64,000 nt of DNA from the NCBI GenBank assembly GCA_029563075.1, contig JAKQTN010000052.1:1-64000 (forward strand). The letters are read 5' to 3'. Shown here one piece after another: positions 9,399-17,302 of this stretch (within the stretch, counting starts at the first letter, position 1; each line of letters opens with the position of its first letter). Under the pieces are notes generated by a model. The model was not told the DNA's origin. It saw nothing but the letters and a program-made list of their open reading frames with translations, and ran no database searches. The position numbers were made by a program, and so were the translations under genes. This stretch comes from Pseudomonadota bacterium (GTDB lineage Bacteria; Pseudomonadota; Gammaproteobacteria; Burkholderiales; Methylophilaceae).

Positions 9399-9551
9399 TT
9401 TTCTGAAAATGCAAAAAACTCATCGTTGGCTGAGGTTCGCCGTACAAAAACGTACTGTCTTCACCTTGCCGCCTTGATTTTTTTGATTTTGAGAAAATCA
9501 ATGACTGTTTAATTTAAAGAATTTACATCTCGAGAATTGTTAAAAATTAAG
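9399..9551. other. Intergenic region with weak dyad symmetry
   Basis: The segment 9435-9480 contains GCCGTACAAAAACGTAC flanked by partly complementary arms (GGT...ACC). The surrounding text resembles intergenic motifs found in many betaproteobacteria, as far as I recall. No second copy is visible in this window. The following gene's promoter may lie at 9500-9545. Confidence 0.25.
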
Positions 9552-9863
9552 ATGACAAATTATTACCAATACCATGTCTTTTTCTGCTTGAATCAGCGTC
9601 CAGATGGCGAGGCGTGCTGCCAGGGTAAAGGCGCAGAGGCGGCGTTTGAGCATATGAAAGCGCGTGTCAAAAAACTGGGTTTGAATGGCCAGGATAAGGT
9701 GCGCATTAACCGCGCTGGCTGTTTTGACCGTTGTGGTGAAGGCCCCTTGCTCGTCGTATATCCACAAGCGGTCTGGTACACCTTTGTAGATAACGAAGAT
9801 ATAGATGAGATTATCGAAAGCCATTTGATGAATGGCAAAGTGGTGGGACGCCTCGTCGTTTAG
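9552..9863 (+). CDS. Thioredoxin-like [2Fe-2S] ferredoxin domain protein
   Basis: This 103-residue protein belongs to the small thioredoxin-fold 2Fe-2S ferredoxins (the (2Fe-2S) ferredoxin/NuoE-like group). Cysteines are at positions 12, 22, 23, 57 and 61, in FFCLNQ, EACCQG and AGCFDRCGEGP; four of these would bind the cluster. The ATG at 9552 gives the family-typical start MTNYYQYHVFFC; a TTG 15 nt upstream is less likely. The electron-transfer partner is unknown. It converges with the HIT gene and their stop codons overlap in the four bases TTAG. Confidence 0.88.
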   Translation: MTNYYQYHVFFCLNQRPDGEACCQGKGAEAAFEHMKARVKKLGLNGQDKVRINRAGCFDRCGEGPLLVVYPQAVWYTFVDNEDIDEIIESHLMNGKVVGRLVV

Positions 9864-10291
9864 CTAATAGATAAAGCGCATTCGGCATGCATTTTTATTT
9901 TGTCTTGCAGTAGCTTTTTTGATGCCCCAGAAAGCGCATGGATATTGCTCTGGCGGGCAGGTTCTCCCCAGTGTGAATTGGGAAAATGCCTGTCATCGCT
10001 AAAACGGGGCACAATATGCCAGTGTATGTGCGGCGTTTTGTTGCCCAGGCTGGCCAGGTTGATTTTATCCGGCTGCAGCACTTCCCGCATCGCGGTTTCT
10101 ACTGCAAATACCGTTTTCATCAACCGCTCGCGCTCAGGCGGCGGCAAATCGCTCATTTCCTTGACGTGTGCAATCAGTTCAACGCGGCAATAAGCCGGGT
10201 AATCGGCGTCATTCAGCAACACCACGCGGCAAAATCCATCCTGCCACAAGATCTCATGCGGTGTCGGCAAACAAAGTGCGCAGCTCTGCAA
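9860..10291 (-). CDS. HIT family (histidine triad) nucleotide-binding protein
   Basis: The 143-residue protein has the histidine triad HIHWHIVPR near residue 88-96, typical of HIT hydrolases acting on nucleoside phosphoramidates or dinucleoside polyphosphates. The N-terminal CALC pair and the C-terminal extension match small betaproteobacterial HIT proteins. It starts 8 nt after nadA and is co-directional with nadA and nudB, so it is probably the last gene of that operon. The substrate is unknown. Its stop codon shares bases 9860-9862 with the convergent ferredoxin gene's stop. Confidence 0.9.
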   Translation of the reverse strand: MQSCALCLPTPHEILWQDGFCRVVLLNDADYPAYCRVELIAHVKEMSDLPPPERERLMKTVFAVETAMREVLQPDKINLASLGNKTPHIHWHIVPRFSDDRHFPNSHWGEPARQSNIHALSGASKKLLQDKIKMHAECALSIS

Positions 10292-10299
10292 GAAGCGTC

Positions 10300-11397
10300 C
10301 TACGAAGCTGCCAGCATGCGGTCAAGCGTGAGCTTGGCAAGCTCTGCATCATGTCTGGGCACTTTAATCTGGTTGACCACATTGCCTTCAGCCAGGTTTT
10401 CAAGCGTCCAGGCTAAATGCTGCGGGTCGATGCGCGCCATGGTCGAGCATTCGCACACCACATGGCTCATAAATTGAACCAACTTGCCCTGCGGTTTCAT
10501 CTGTTCGGCCAGACGGTTGACCAGATTGAGTTCGGTGCCCACCAGCCATTTGGTATTGGCCGGCGCTTCTGAAACGGTTTTCAAAATATACTCGGTTGAC
10601 CCAACATAATCGGACTGCAGACATACTTCGAATGGACATTCCGGGTGCGAAATCACAAAGCCGTCAGGATGCTCGTTGCGGAATTTGATGATGTTTTGCG
10701 GGCGGAACATCTGATGCACCGCGCAATGACCCTTCCACAGCAATATCTTAGCGTTTTTGATTTGCGCTTCGGTGAGGCCGCCCAGCGGCTGGTCCGGATC
10801 CCACACGGGCATTTGCTCTAGCGGAATGCCCATTTTATGCCCAGACCATCTGCCCAAGTTCTGGTCGGGGAAAAACAACACTTTTTCGCGCTGCTTAAAG
10901 CCCCATTCCAGTATTTTTGTGGCGTTGGTGCTGGTGCATACGATACCGCCATGCTCTCCGCAAAAAGCTTTCAAATCAGCAGCAGAGTTAATGTAAGTCA
11001 CCGGTGTGATTTGTTCGTCAAAATTCAGCACTTTGTTGAGTTCGCGATAACTGCGCTCAACTTTGGCCAGGTTAGCCATATCCGCCATCGAGCAGCCTGC
11101 CGCAAGGTCTGGCAGCACCACTATTTGCTCGGGGCGACTCAGAATATCCGCTACTTCGGCCATAAAATGCACGCCTAAGAATACGATGTATTCGGCATCT
11201 AGATTTTCGGTATAGCGCGAAAGTTTGAGCGAGTCACCCGTAAAATCGGCGTGCCGATACACACTCTCATGCTGGTAATGATGGCCCAGAATCACCAGGC
11301 GCTTGCCGAGTTTGGTCCGCGCAGCAATAATGCGGCGCTGGCAGTCGGCGTCATCAACTGTCTGGAATTTTTCAAATTTAATCGTAGCAGTTTGCAT
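10300..11397 (-). CDS. nadA: Quinolinate synthase A
   Basis: NadA condenses iminoaspartate with dihydroxyacetone phosphate to quinolinate, an NAD precursor, using an oxygen-sensitive [4Fe-4S] cluster. The 365-residue sequence has ILGHHYQHESVYRHADFTGDSL near residues 36-57 (quoted pieces GHHYQ and FTGDSL), GGIVCTSTNA, HPECPFEVC and SHVVCECSTM, which supply the cluster cysteines and substrate residues. It is full length with a clean ATG. nadB and nadC are not in the window. It lies between nudB (39 nt upstream) and the HIT gene (8 nt downstream). Confidence 0.97.
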   Translation of the reverse strand: MQTATIKFEKFQTVDDADCQRRIIAARTKLGKRLVILGHHYQHESVYRHADFTGDSLKLSRYTENLDAEYIVFLGVHFMAEVADILSRPEQIVVLPDLAAGCSMADMANLAKVERSYRELNKVLNFDEQITPVTYINSAADLKAFCGEHGGIVCTSTNATKILEWGFKQREKVLFFPDQNLGRWSGHKMGIPLEQMPVWDPDQPLGGLTEAQIKNAKILLWKGHCAVHQMFRPQNIIKFRNEHPDGFVISHPECPFEVCLQSDYVGSTEYILKTVSEAPANTKWLVGTELNLVNRLAEQMKPQGKLVQFMSHVVCECSTMARIDPQHLAWTLENLAEGNVVNQIKVPRHDAELAKLTLDRMLAAS

Positions 11398-11436
11398 AAT
11401 CTTTTATGTAACGCACATGCTTTAAAAGCGTTTATT

Positions 11437-11889
11437 TTATAACTTTAACTGGTGCAATTCACCTAATCTTTTTAGTGCATCCACGTTTGTCCAGGAAAAT
11501 ACACGTTTTGCGGCTTCGCGCCAGTCCACCCATTCATAACGCACATGCTCATCCGGAGCCAGTTTGATAGGTAATTTTTCAGGGAGTTCTAAACCGAACA
11601 AATGTTCGGTGTTTTCAGTAACGCCCGGTGCATAACGATACCGCCAATGTGGATAAATTTCGTACACATTGGAGGCTTGCCAATCCTGCAAATCGTACTG
11701 GGCAGCATGCAGGCCGGTTTCTTCAAGCACCTCGCGGATGGCGGCTTGCAGGGGTGTTTCATCGCCTTCCACGCTGCCGGTGACCGATTGCCAGAAGCCA
11801 GCCTTATCGGCACGCTCCATAATCAGCACCTGCAAATCCGGGGTGTGGATCAGTACCAGCGCAGAAACGGGCATTTTGAATGTTTTCAT
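11437..11889 (-). CDS. nudB: Dihydroneopterin triphosphate diphosphatase (Nudix)
   Basis: NudB removes pyrophosphate from dihydroneopterin triphosphate in folate synthesis. The 150-residue protein carries a full Nudix box (G-x5-E-x7-REVLEETG, about residues 37-59) and the NudB-type ends MPVSALVLIHTP and HVRYEWVDWREA. Its ATG lies only 8 nt from the encoded CCA end of tRNA-Thr on the same strand, and that gap has no Shine-Dalgarno sequence. If co-transcribed, tRNA 3' processing would leave an almost leaderless mRNA. Confidence 0.93.
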   Translation of the reverse strand: MKTFKMPVSALVLIHTPDLQVLIMERADKAGFWQSVTGSVEGDETPLQAAIREVLEETGLHAAQYDLQDWQASNVYEIYPHWRYRYAPGVTENTEHLFGLELPEKLPIKLAPDEHVRYEWVDWREAAKRVFSWTNVDALKRLGELHQLKL

Positions 11890-11897
11890 GAATCAAA

Positions 11898-11973
11898 TGG
11901 TGCCGGAGAAGGGAATCGAACCCCCGACCTTTTCATTACGAATGAACCACTCTACCAACTGAGCTACACCGGC
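11898..11973 (-). tRNA. tRNA-Thr (anticodon CGU)
   Basis: On the minus strand the 76 nt run from GCCGGTGTAGCTCAG to the encoded CCA. The D-arm is GCTC-AGTTGGTAGA-G, the anticodon loop is TTCGTAA with anticodon CGT, the T-arm is GGGGGTTCGATTCCC, and the acceptor stem GCCGGTG pairs with the 3' side. The top pair of the anticodon stem is a G-A mismatch. It lies 23 nt after the ispH stop and 8 nt before nudB with no clear promoter of its own, so it is probably read through from ispH. Confidence 0.95.
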
Positions 11974-11996
11974 TGTATAAAATGTGAATAATTATT

Positions 11997-12989
11997 CTAC
12001 CCATTTTTACCGGGTGCAGAAGTTAAATTTTTAGGTAGCTGAAACACTACATTTTCTACCACGCCTTGCAATTCCTGCACTTGGTTTGCGCCAAGCTGCC
12101 GCAATTTTTCGATGACTTCTTTAACCAGAATCTCGGGTGCGGAAGCCCCTGCTGAGACGCCAATTTTATGTTTTCCAGTTAACCATTCGGCCTTCAAGTG
12201 GCTTGCGTTGTCCACCATGTAGGCTTCAACGCCCTGATTCTGTGCTACTTCGCGTAAGCGGTTGGAGTTGGAACTATTGGGCGAGCCGACAATAATGACC
12301 AAATCGCAATCGCGTGCCATGATTTTAACCGCGTCCTGACGGTTTTGCGTGGCGTAGCAGATGTCGTCACTTTTAGGTGCCTGAATGCTGGGAAATCTGG
12401 TTTTAAGCGCATGAATCACTTGCGCCGCATCGTCTATCGAAAGCGTGGTCTGCGTCACAAACGCGAGTTTTTCGGCATCTTTCACATCCAGATTCGCTAC
12501 GTCTTCAGGCATTTCTACCAGATACATTCCTTCATTAGATTGCCCCATCGTGCCCTCGACTTCCGGGTGGCCCTTGTGGCCAATCATCACAATTTCCAGG
12601 CCGGCTTTGCGCATTTTTTCGACCTCGATGTGTACCTTGGTCACCAATGGGCAAGTGGCGTCAAAAGCGGTCAAACCGCGCGATTCGGCCTCAATGCGCA
12701 CGGCTTTAGAAACGCCATGGGCACTAAAAATCACCGTGCTGCCAACGGGAATTTTATCCAGCTCATTGACGAAAATTGCGCCTTTTGCATGCAATTCATC
12801 GACGACGAATTTGTTGTGTACTACTTCATTACGCACATAAATTGGCGCACCAAATTTCTCCAATGCCTGTTCGACAATAATAATGGCGCGATCGACCCCG
12901 GCGCAAAAACCACGCGGGTTGGCGAGCACTACATCGGGATGCGTCATGTTGGGGGTAGCGTCAACTTTTTGGTCATCTCTTGATTGCAT
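11997..12989 (-). CDS. ispH: 4-hydroxy-3-methylbut-2-enyl diphosphate reductase
   Basis: IspH (LytB) makes IPP and DMAPP in the last step of the methylerythritol phosphate pathway with an iron-sulfur cluster. The three conserved cysteines are in [24 protein letters not shown] and [13 protein letters not shown]. The frame is open to a TTG at 13061, but that would put the start 20 nt from divergent purU; the ATG at 12989 leaves room for a promoter and is my choice. An ATG at 12947 ([13 protein letters not shown]) is nearer the usual family start. None has a strong ribosome binding site. The gene heads the row tRNA-Thr, nudB, nadA, HIT. Confidence 0.95.
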   Translation of the reverse strand: MQSRDDQKVDATPNMTHPDVVLANPRGFCAGVDRAIIIVEQALEKFGAPIYVRNEVVHNKFVVDELHAKGAIFVNELDKIPVGSTVIFSAHGVSKAVRIEAESRGLTAFDATCPLVTKVHIEVEKMRKAGLEIVMIGHKGHPEVEGTMGQSNEGMYLVEMPEDVANLDVKDAEKLAFVTQTTLSIDDAAQVIHALKTRFPSIQAPKSDDICYATQNRQDAVKIMARDCDLVIIVGSPNSSNSNRLREVAQNQGVEAYMVDNASHLKAEWLTGKHKIGVSAGASAPEILVKEVIEKLRQLGANQVQELQGVVENVVFQLPKNLTSAPGKNG

Positions 12990-13081
12990 AGTATTCAAAT
13001 CGTTATCTCGACTAATATCAGTAATTGGTGCATCAGGTATAATTGCACAAATTTTTAACAAAATGTTTTAAAAAACAAGCC

Positions 13082-13936
13082 ATGAAAAACACTGCAACAT
13101 TACTGATTACCTGCCCCGATGCCAAAGGCATCGTAGCGGCGATCGCTGATTTTTTGTATCAGCACAATGCCAATATTTTACACGCAGACCAGCATCAGGA
13201 TGCAGAAAATAATCTGTTTTTAATGCGCGTGGAATGGGATCTGGCGGGTTTTAATCTGGATGAGGCCGGTTTTAACACGGCCTTTGCGCCAATCGCAGCC
13301 AAATTTAACATGCACTGGCAGTTAAAACTCTCGCAGCATAAAACGCGTGTGGCAATCATGGTGTCGCAATATGACCATTGCCTGGCAGATTTGTTGTATC
13401 GCCATAAAAGTGGCGAGCTGGCATGTGAAATTCCGCTGGTGATCAGTAACCATCGCGATACCGAAGCCTTGGTAAAGTTTTATGGCATCGATTTTCACCA
13501 TATTGCGGTGAATAAAGACAACAAGCCGCAAGCCGAAGCGGCGCAATTCAAGCTGTTTGACGATTACCAGATTGATTTGATCGTGCTGGCGCGCTATATG
13601 CAGATTTTGTCGCCAGATTTTGTCGCGCGCTATCCGCAGCGCATTATTAATATCCACCATTCTTTCCTGCCCGCGTTTATCGGCGCACGGCCCTATCACC
13701 GTGCGTTCGAGCGCGGCGTGAAACTTATCGGCGCGACCAGCCATTACGTGACCGAAGTATTGGATGAGGGTCCGATTATTGAGCAGGATATTGACCGGAT
13801 ATCGCATCGCGACCAGGTGGAAGACCTGATTCAAAAAGGCCGTGATCTGGAGCGTGTGGTGCTGTCAAAAGCGGTTAGCTGGCACATTGAAAATCGTATT
13901 TTGCTGTATGCTAATAAAACGGTGATTTTTGATTAG
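13082..13936 (+). CDS. purU: Formyltetrahydrofolate deformylase
   Basis: PurU hydrolyses 10-formyltetrahydrofolate to formate and tetrahydrofolate, balancing one-carbon units and supplying formate for purine synthesis; in methylotrophs it can also serve formate/C1 flux. The 284-residue protein has an N-terminal ACT domain (about 5-85) and a formyltransferase-type catalytic domain with NIHHSFLPAF, RPYHRAFERGVKLIGATSHY and DEGPIIEQD. The ATG at 13082 is chosen over an upstream TTG because it gives the family N-terminus. A consensus TATAAT lies at 13038-13043 but without a good -35. A strong terminator follows. Confidence 0.96.
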   Translation: MKNTATLLITCPDAKGIVAAIADFLYQHNANILHADQHQDAENNLFLMRVEWDLAGFNLDEAGFNTAFAPIAAKFNMHWQLKLSQHKTRVAIMVSQYDHCLADLLYRHKSGELACEIPLVISNHRDTEALVKFYGIDFHHIAVNKDNKPQAEAAQFKLFDDYQIDLIVLARYMQILSPDFVARYPQRIINIHHSFLPAFIGARPYHRAFERGVKLIGATSHYVTEVLDEGPIIEQDIDRISHRDQVEDLIQKGRDLERVVLSKAVSWHIENRILLYANKTVIFD

Positions 13937-13951
13937 CTTTAATCCGGACGT

Positions 13952-13983
13952 AAAAAAAGCGAAGTAGTAACTTCGCTTTTTTT
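13952..13983. terminator. Bidirectional rho-independent terminator (purU / small lipoprotein)
   Basis: GCGAAGT (13959-13965) and ACTTCGC (13970-13976) form a stem with loop AGTA, preceded by seven A and followed by seven T, so it can stop transcription on both strands between two convergent genes. Confidence 0.9.
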
Positions 13984-13990
13984 ATTTCAG

Positions 13991-14018
13991 CCAGCAGATC
14001 CGATTACATCTCTGCTGG
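13991..14018 (-). other. Hairpin across the stop codon of the small lipoprotein gene
   Basis: CCAGCAGA (13991-13998) and TCTGCTGG (14011-14018) are perfect inverted copies around a 12-nt loop that contains the stop codon of the minus-strand gene. It lies just upstream of the shared terminator and may stabilise the mRNA end. Confidence 0.45.
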
Positions 14019-14177
14019 AACCATATCTGGCAACGGTTCTACGACATCATCATCATAAGCAGCAATTTCAGGCAAGCCACCATTATCACCAGCACCAGCA
14101 GCGCTGCCACCTGATGAAGCGCAGCCAGCAATAAATAACATCATTAAAGCCATTAAAGCAATTACTGATTTATTCAT
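14004..14177 (-). CDS. Small predicted lipoprotein, 57 residues
   Basis: The gene is short but well supported: GGGGAG lies 8 nt before the ATG, and a type II signal peptide MNKSVIALMALMMLFIAGC has the lipobox FIAG-C with Cys19 as the lipid-modified residue. The mature part is only 39 residues, Ser/Gly/Ala-rich then acidic (AAYDDDVVEPLPDMVPAEM). I do not recognise it. Asp is absent at position +2, so outer membrane sorting is expected. It lies downstream of lysA on the same strand after 107 nt and ends at a strong terminator. Confidence 0.75.
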   Translation of the reverse strand: MNKSVIALMALMMLFIAGCASSGGSAAGAGDNGGLPEIAAYDDDVVEPLPDMVPAEM

Positions 14178-14284
14178 TCTACTTCTCCCCTTGTGTTAAT
14201 TAATATAATTTTAACAGCAAACCTCTCGACGATAATTTACGCCTAAGTACCGAATTCTGCAAACATTTTTGTATTTATTGGTTG

Positions 14285-15529
14285 TTATTTGAGCAAGGTT
14301 TCTAAAGCAAATAAATCCGTGATTTTTTCGCGCTGCCTAATCACAGAAGTTTTGTCGCCATCCACCATAATTTCAGCAGCCCGTGGCCGCGTATTGTAGT
14401 TGCTGGCCATACTCATGCCGTAAGCGCCTGCTGATTTTATAGCGAGCAAATCACCTTCTTGCAAATTAAGCGCACGGTCATGTCCCAGGAAATCGCCACT
14501 TTCGCACACCGGTCCAACAATCTCGTAGTTTGTAGTATCGCCTGCGCGCGGCGTCACTGCCGCAATGTCGTGATATGCGTCATATAACGCCGGACGCATC
14601 AGGTCGTTCATAGCGGCATCCACAATGGCAAAGTTTTTGGTTTCGGCGAGTTTCAGGTATTCGACTTTTGTCAGCAATACGCCTGCATTGCCCACCAGTG
14701 CCCGGCCTGGCTCTAACAGAAGTTTTACATTCCTGTTTGCTAATTTATCTAAAATCGCTTTGGCATACAGGCCGAATTCAGGCGGTGTTTCGTCGCTATA
14801 GGTAATGCCGATGCCGCCACCCACGTCAATGTGTGAAATGTGAATACCATGGGCCTCAAGCGCATCGACCAACCCTAATACGCGATCCAGCGCATCAATA
14901 AATGGCGATAGCTCGGTAATCTGTGAGCCGATATGGCAATCCACGCCATGTACGGCAATATTGGGCATGCGGGCGGCCTGCACGTAAACATCCACCGCAT
15001 CCTCAAATGCCACGCCGAACTTATTATTTTTTAGGCCGGTGGAAATATACGGGTGCGTTTTGGCATCCACGTTCGGGTTTACGCGCAACGATACTGGTGC
15101 GATTTTACCTATTTCGCCCGCCACAGTGTTCAAACGTGTCAATTCGCTGGCAGATTCCACGTTAAAACAAAAAATACCAGCCTTAAGCGCAGCGCGCATT
15201 TCATCCGCAGTTTTGCCCACACCGGAAAATACCACTTTTTGCGGGTCGCCACCGGCCGCGAGAACGCGCGCCAATTCGCCGCCAGAGACGATATCAAAAC
15301 CCGCTCCCAACTTGGCAAACAAATTCAGAATCGCAATGTTCGGGTTGGCTTTTACTGCAAAACAAATCAGATGGTTGGCATTCACCAACCCGGCTTGAAA
15401 GCTTTTAAAAGCTTGAGTAAGGGCGGCCTTGGAATATACATAGCATGGCGTGTCAAACTCCTGTGCGATTTGGCTGAGTGCGACATTTTCGGCATGCAAC
15501 TCGCCATTTTTTAGGTTAAAAGCATTCAC
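14285..15529 (-). CDS. lysA: Diaminopimelate decarboxylase
   Basis: LysA is a PLP enzyme that decarboxylates meso-diaminopimelate to lysine. The 414-residue protein has the PLP lysine Lys60 in CFAVKANPN, HIGSQITELSPF, the glycine-rich phosphate site HIDVGGGIGITY, EPGRALVGNAG and the C-terminal VCESGDFLG cysteine region. It lies 12 nt downstream of lptM, the usual betaproteobacterial pair. Confidence 0.97.
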   Translation of the reverse strand: MNAFNLKNGELHAENVALSQIAQEFDTPCYVYSKAALTQAFKSFQAGLVNANHLICFAVKANPNIAILNLFAKLGAGFDIVSGGELARVLAAGGDPQKVVFSGVGKTADEMRAALKAGIFCFNVESASELTRLNTVAGEIGKIAPVSLRVNPNVDAKTHPYISTGLKNNKFGVAFEDAVDVYVQAARMPNIAVHGVDCHIGSQITELSPFIDALDRVLGLVDALEAHGIHISHIDVGGGIGITYSDETPPEFGLYAKAILDKLANRNVKLLLEPGRALVGNAGVLLTKVEYLKLAETKNFAIVDAAMNDLMRPALYDAYHDIAAVTPRAGDTTNYEIVGPVCESGDFLGHDRALNLQEGDLLAIKSAGAYGMSMASNYNTRPRAAEIMVDGDKTSVIRQREKITDLFALETLLK

Positions 15530-15541
15530 GGTAATTTTTCT

Positions 15542-15727
15542 TTAGTATTCTTTTGATGGGGTTATAGCTTCAGGGCTGGCTTGCGGCGCGGTCTTAGGCA
15601 CTTCTTGCGTACTATTTTTTTGCGGGTAGCGCTGCTCAGGAATATACAACGGCCCTTTGGTGCCACAGCCGGTTAAAGCGCTGCAGCTTAAGCACATCGC
15701 TACAACACAAAAAAATAGTTTAGGCAT
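15542..15727 (-). CDS. lptM: LptM/YifL-type small lipoprotein
   Basis: This 61-residue lipoprotein has a signal peptide with lipobox ALTGC followed by GTKGPLYIPEQ, the signature of LptM. LptM binds the LptD-LptE translocon and helps LptD fold and form its disulfides for LPS export at the outer membrane. The tail is Pro/Ser/Thr-rich and low complexity. I start it at ATG 15727; the codon before is GTG. Its position directly upstream of lysA is the standard arrangement, which supports the call. Confidence 0.85.
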   Translation of the reverse strand: MPKLFFCVVAMCLSCSALTGCGTKGPLYIPEQRYPQKNSTQEVPKTAPQASPEAITPSKEY

Positions 15728-15840
15728 CACAATCTCGCAATAAAACTCAATGGCGATATTTTATCATTGAATGGCAAGTAAGGCGGAATGCTGAATAGGC
15801 TAAAATTTTAAGTCTATATTTGCCGCTCATTCTGCTAATT

Positions 15841-15857
15841 TATCCGATTGTCGGATA
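15841..15857. promoter_or_regulatory. 17-bp palindrome upstream of the pilin operon
   Basis: TATCCGA-TTG-TCGGATA is a perfect 7-bp inverted repeat with a 3-nt centre, 62 nt before the pilin start at 15919. It could be an operator of the pilus operon. I did not find a convincing sigma-54 (GG/GC) promoter near it. Confidence 0.45.
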
Positions 15858-15918
15858 CTGCTAGACATAGCCATCAAGGCTTTGGCATGATTCAATCAAC
15901 CGAAAAAGGGTATACAAA

Positions 15919-16335
15919 ATGAATACATCAAAAGTAATGCAAAAAGGGCTTACGCTCATTGAACTGATGATTGTCGTGGCGATTATCGGTATTTTGGCAG
16001 CGATTGTCGTACCAAGTTACAGAGAATATGTACAACGTGCTCGCGCGGCTGATGCCACCGGCACACTGGCAGATATGCGTATTCGTATGGAGCAATACTT
16101 TCAGGATAACCGTACTTATGCTGGCGGCCCATGTGCGGCACCAGCTGGAGCTGATATTGTACATTTTACCTTCAGTTGCACAGGCGTTCCAGATGGCACA
16201 ACTTATATGCTAAATGCACAAGGCCAGGCCGCTGGTAATATGGGGGCTTATAGCTATAGTGTTGATCAAAACAATGCCAAGAGCTCGGCTTTTAACGCTG
16301 GTTGCTGGTCGCTTAAACCTGATGGTTCTTGCTAA
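15919..16335 (+). CDS. pilE: Type IV pilin, PilE-like
   Basis: The 138-residue prepilin has a short leader MNTSKVMQKG and a class III cleavage site G|LTLIE with Glu at mature position 5, followed by the hydrophobic helix MIVVAIIGILAAIVVPSYREY. The C-terminal part contains cysteines including FNAGCWSLKPDGSC that probably form the D-region disulfide loop. It would be processed by PilD and assembled in the type IV pilus. It is first in a six-gene operon of minor pilin genes and pilY1. It could be a minor PilE rather than the main fibre subunit. Confidence 0.9.
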   Translation: MNTSKVMQKGLTLIELMIVVAIIGILAAIVVPSYREYVQRARAADATGTLADMRIRMEQYFQDNRTYAGGPCAAPAGADIVHFTFSCTGVPDGTTYMLNAQGQAAGNMGAYSYSVDQNNAKSSAFNAGCWSLKPDGSC

Positions 16336-16337
16336 TC

Positions 16338-16874
16338 ATGTTCACGCTTAAACAAACCGGTTTTTCACTGATAGAGGTGATGGTTGTCGTTGCCATTATC
16401 GGGATAACCGCGGCAGTCGCTGTTCCCAGCTATCGCACTTGGATTCAGAACACCAAAATTCGTACCGCAGCTGAATCGATACATAACGGCATCCAAAAAG
16501 CCCGTTCTGAGGCGCTCATGCGGAATACACCGGTGCAATTTACTTTGGGGGCCAATTCTGCCTGGACAGTTCAATGTGTCAATGCTGGCGCTTGCCCAGA
16601 TTTAGCCGGCGGTGTTGTGGAGTCGCGTGATAATCAAGAAGGCAATACAAGCGATGTTGTTATCAATGCAACCCCAGGTGGGGCGACAAACGTAGTGTTT
16701 GACAATTTGGGCATCAAGTCTACTGCCGTGGCTGGCCAACTAACCCAAATAGATGTGGATGTTGCAGACTTGGATGCTGCGGATAGCCGTGATCTAAGCA
16801 TCACCATCGGCGGAGGTGGCAATGTGCGTGTGTGTGATCCAAATGCCAGCGCTACAGATCCACGCAGGTGTTGA
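16338..16874 (+). CDS. fimT: Minor pilin FimT/GspH-like
   Basis: The prepilin has leader MFTLKQTG and mature start FSLIEVMVVVAIIGITAAVAVPSY. The C-terminal domain is of GspH/FimT type, which in several species helps DNA uptake and pilus priming. The 178-residue start at ATG 16338 is preferred over a TTG 9 nt upstream that would overlap the previous stop. The sequence carries VRVCDPNASATDPRRC at the end, a likely disulfide. It lies 2 nt after the PilE-like gene. Confidence 0.88.
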   Translation: MFTLKQTGFSLIEVMVVVAIIGITAAVAVPSYRTWIQNTKIRTAAESIHNGIQKARSEALMRNTPVQFTLGANSAWTVQCVNAGACPDLAGGVVESRDNQEGNTSDVVINATPGGATNVVFDNLGIKSTAVAGQLTQIDVDVADLDAADSRDLSITIGGGGNVRVCDPNASATDPRRC

Positions 16875-16895
16875 TTAAATTTTTTTGAGAAAAGC

Positions 16896-17300
16896 ATGAT
16901 GAAAAATATATCTTCAACTAGAGCTAACATGCAAAAAATGCACAAACAGCCTGGCTTGCAGCAGCAAGGGGCGGTTTTGTTAGAGGCATTAATTGCGGTA
17001 TTGATTTTTTCATTTGGCATATTGGCGATTTCCGGCTTACAGGGCGCGATGATGAAAAACACCGCCGATGCAACCTATCGTGCTGAGGCGAGTTACATTG
17101 TGCAGCAACGTATCGGCGCTATGTTGGTAGATCCAATCGCTCTTGGTGGAGGTTCGTATCCAGTTGCATCATTGCCAGCAGGCAATTTAACAATTACTCC
17201 GCTCAGCGCCAGCCGCTTGCAGTTTGTGGTGAACTGGCAAGTGCCAGGTGAAGCGCAGCATAAATATGAAGCAGTCACCACTGTCTTTACAGCGAGATAA
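16896..17300 (+). CDS. pilV: Minor pilin PilV
   Basis: This 134-residue prepilin has an unusually long basic leader of about 25 residues ending QQQG|AVLLEALIAVLIFSFGILAI, with Glu at mature position 5. The LEALIAVLIFSFGILAI stretch is characteristic of PilV (type IV pilus modification protein family). PilV joins PilW, PilX, FimT and PilY1 in the priming complex at the pilus tip. Two adjacent ATG codons (16896, 16899) can serve as start. It ends 2 nt before pilW. Confidence 0.9.
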   Translation: MMKNISSTRANMQKMHKQPGLQQQGAVLLEALIAVLIFSFGILAISGLQGAMMKNTADATYRAEASYIVQQRIGAMLVDPIALGGGSYPVASLPAGNLTITPLSASRLQFVVNWQVPGEAQHKYEAVTTVFTAR

Positions 17301-17302
17301 CG

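Noticed and set aside
11602-11991. Open frame across tRNA-Thr and nudB on the plus strand
   Set aside because: It runs through the tRNA gene in antisense and overlaps nudB, so it cannot be a real protein.
13038-13043. Promoter for purU based on TATAAT
   Set aside because: The hexamer is perfect but no -35 at 16-18 nt fits; kept only as a remark under purU.
15858-15918. Sigma-54 promoter for the pilin operon
   Set aside because: TGGCAT occurs near 15890 but the -12 GC element at proper spacing is missing.
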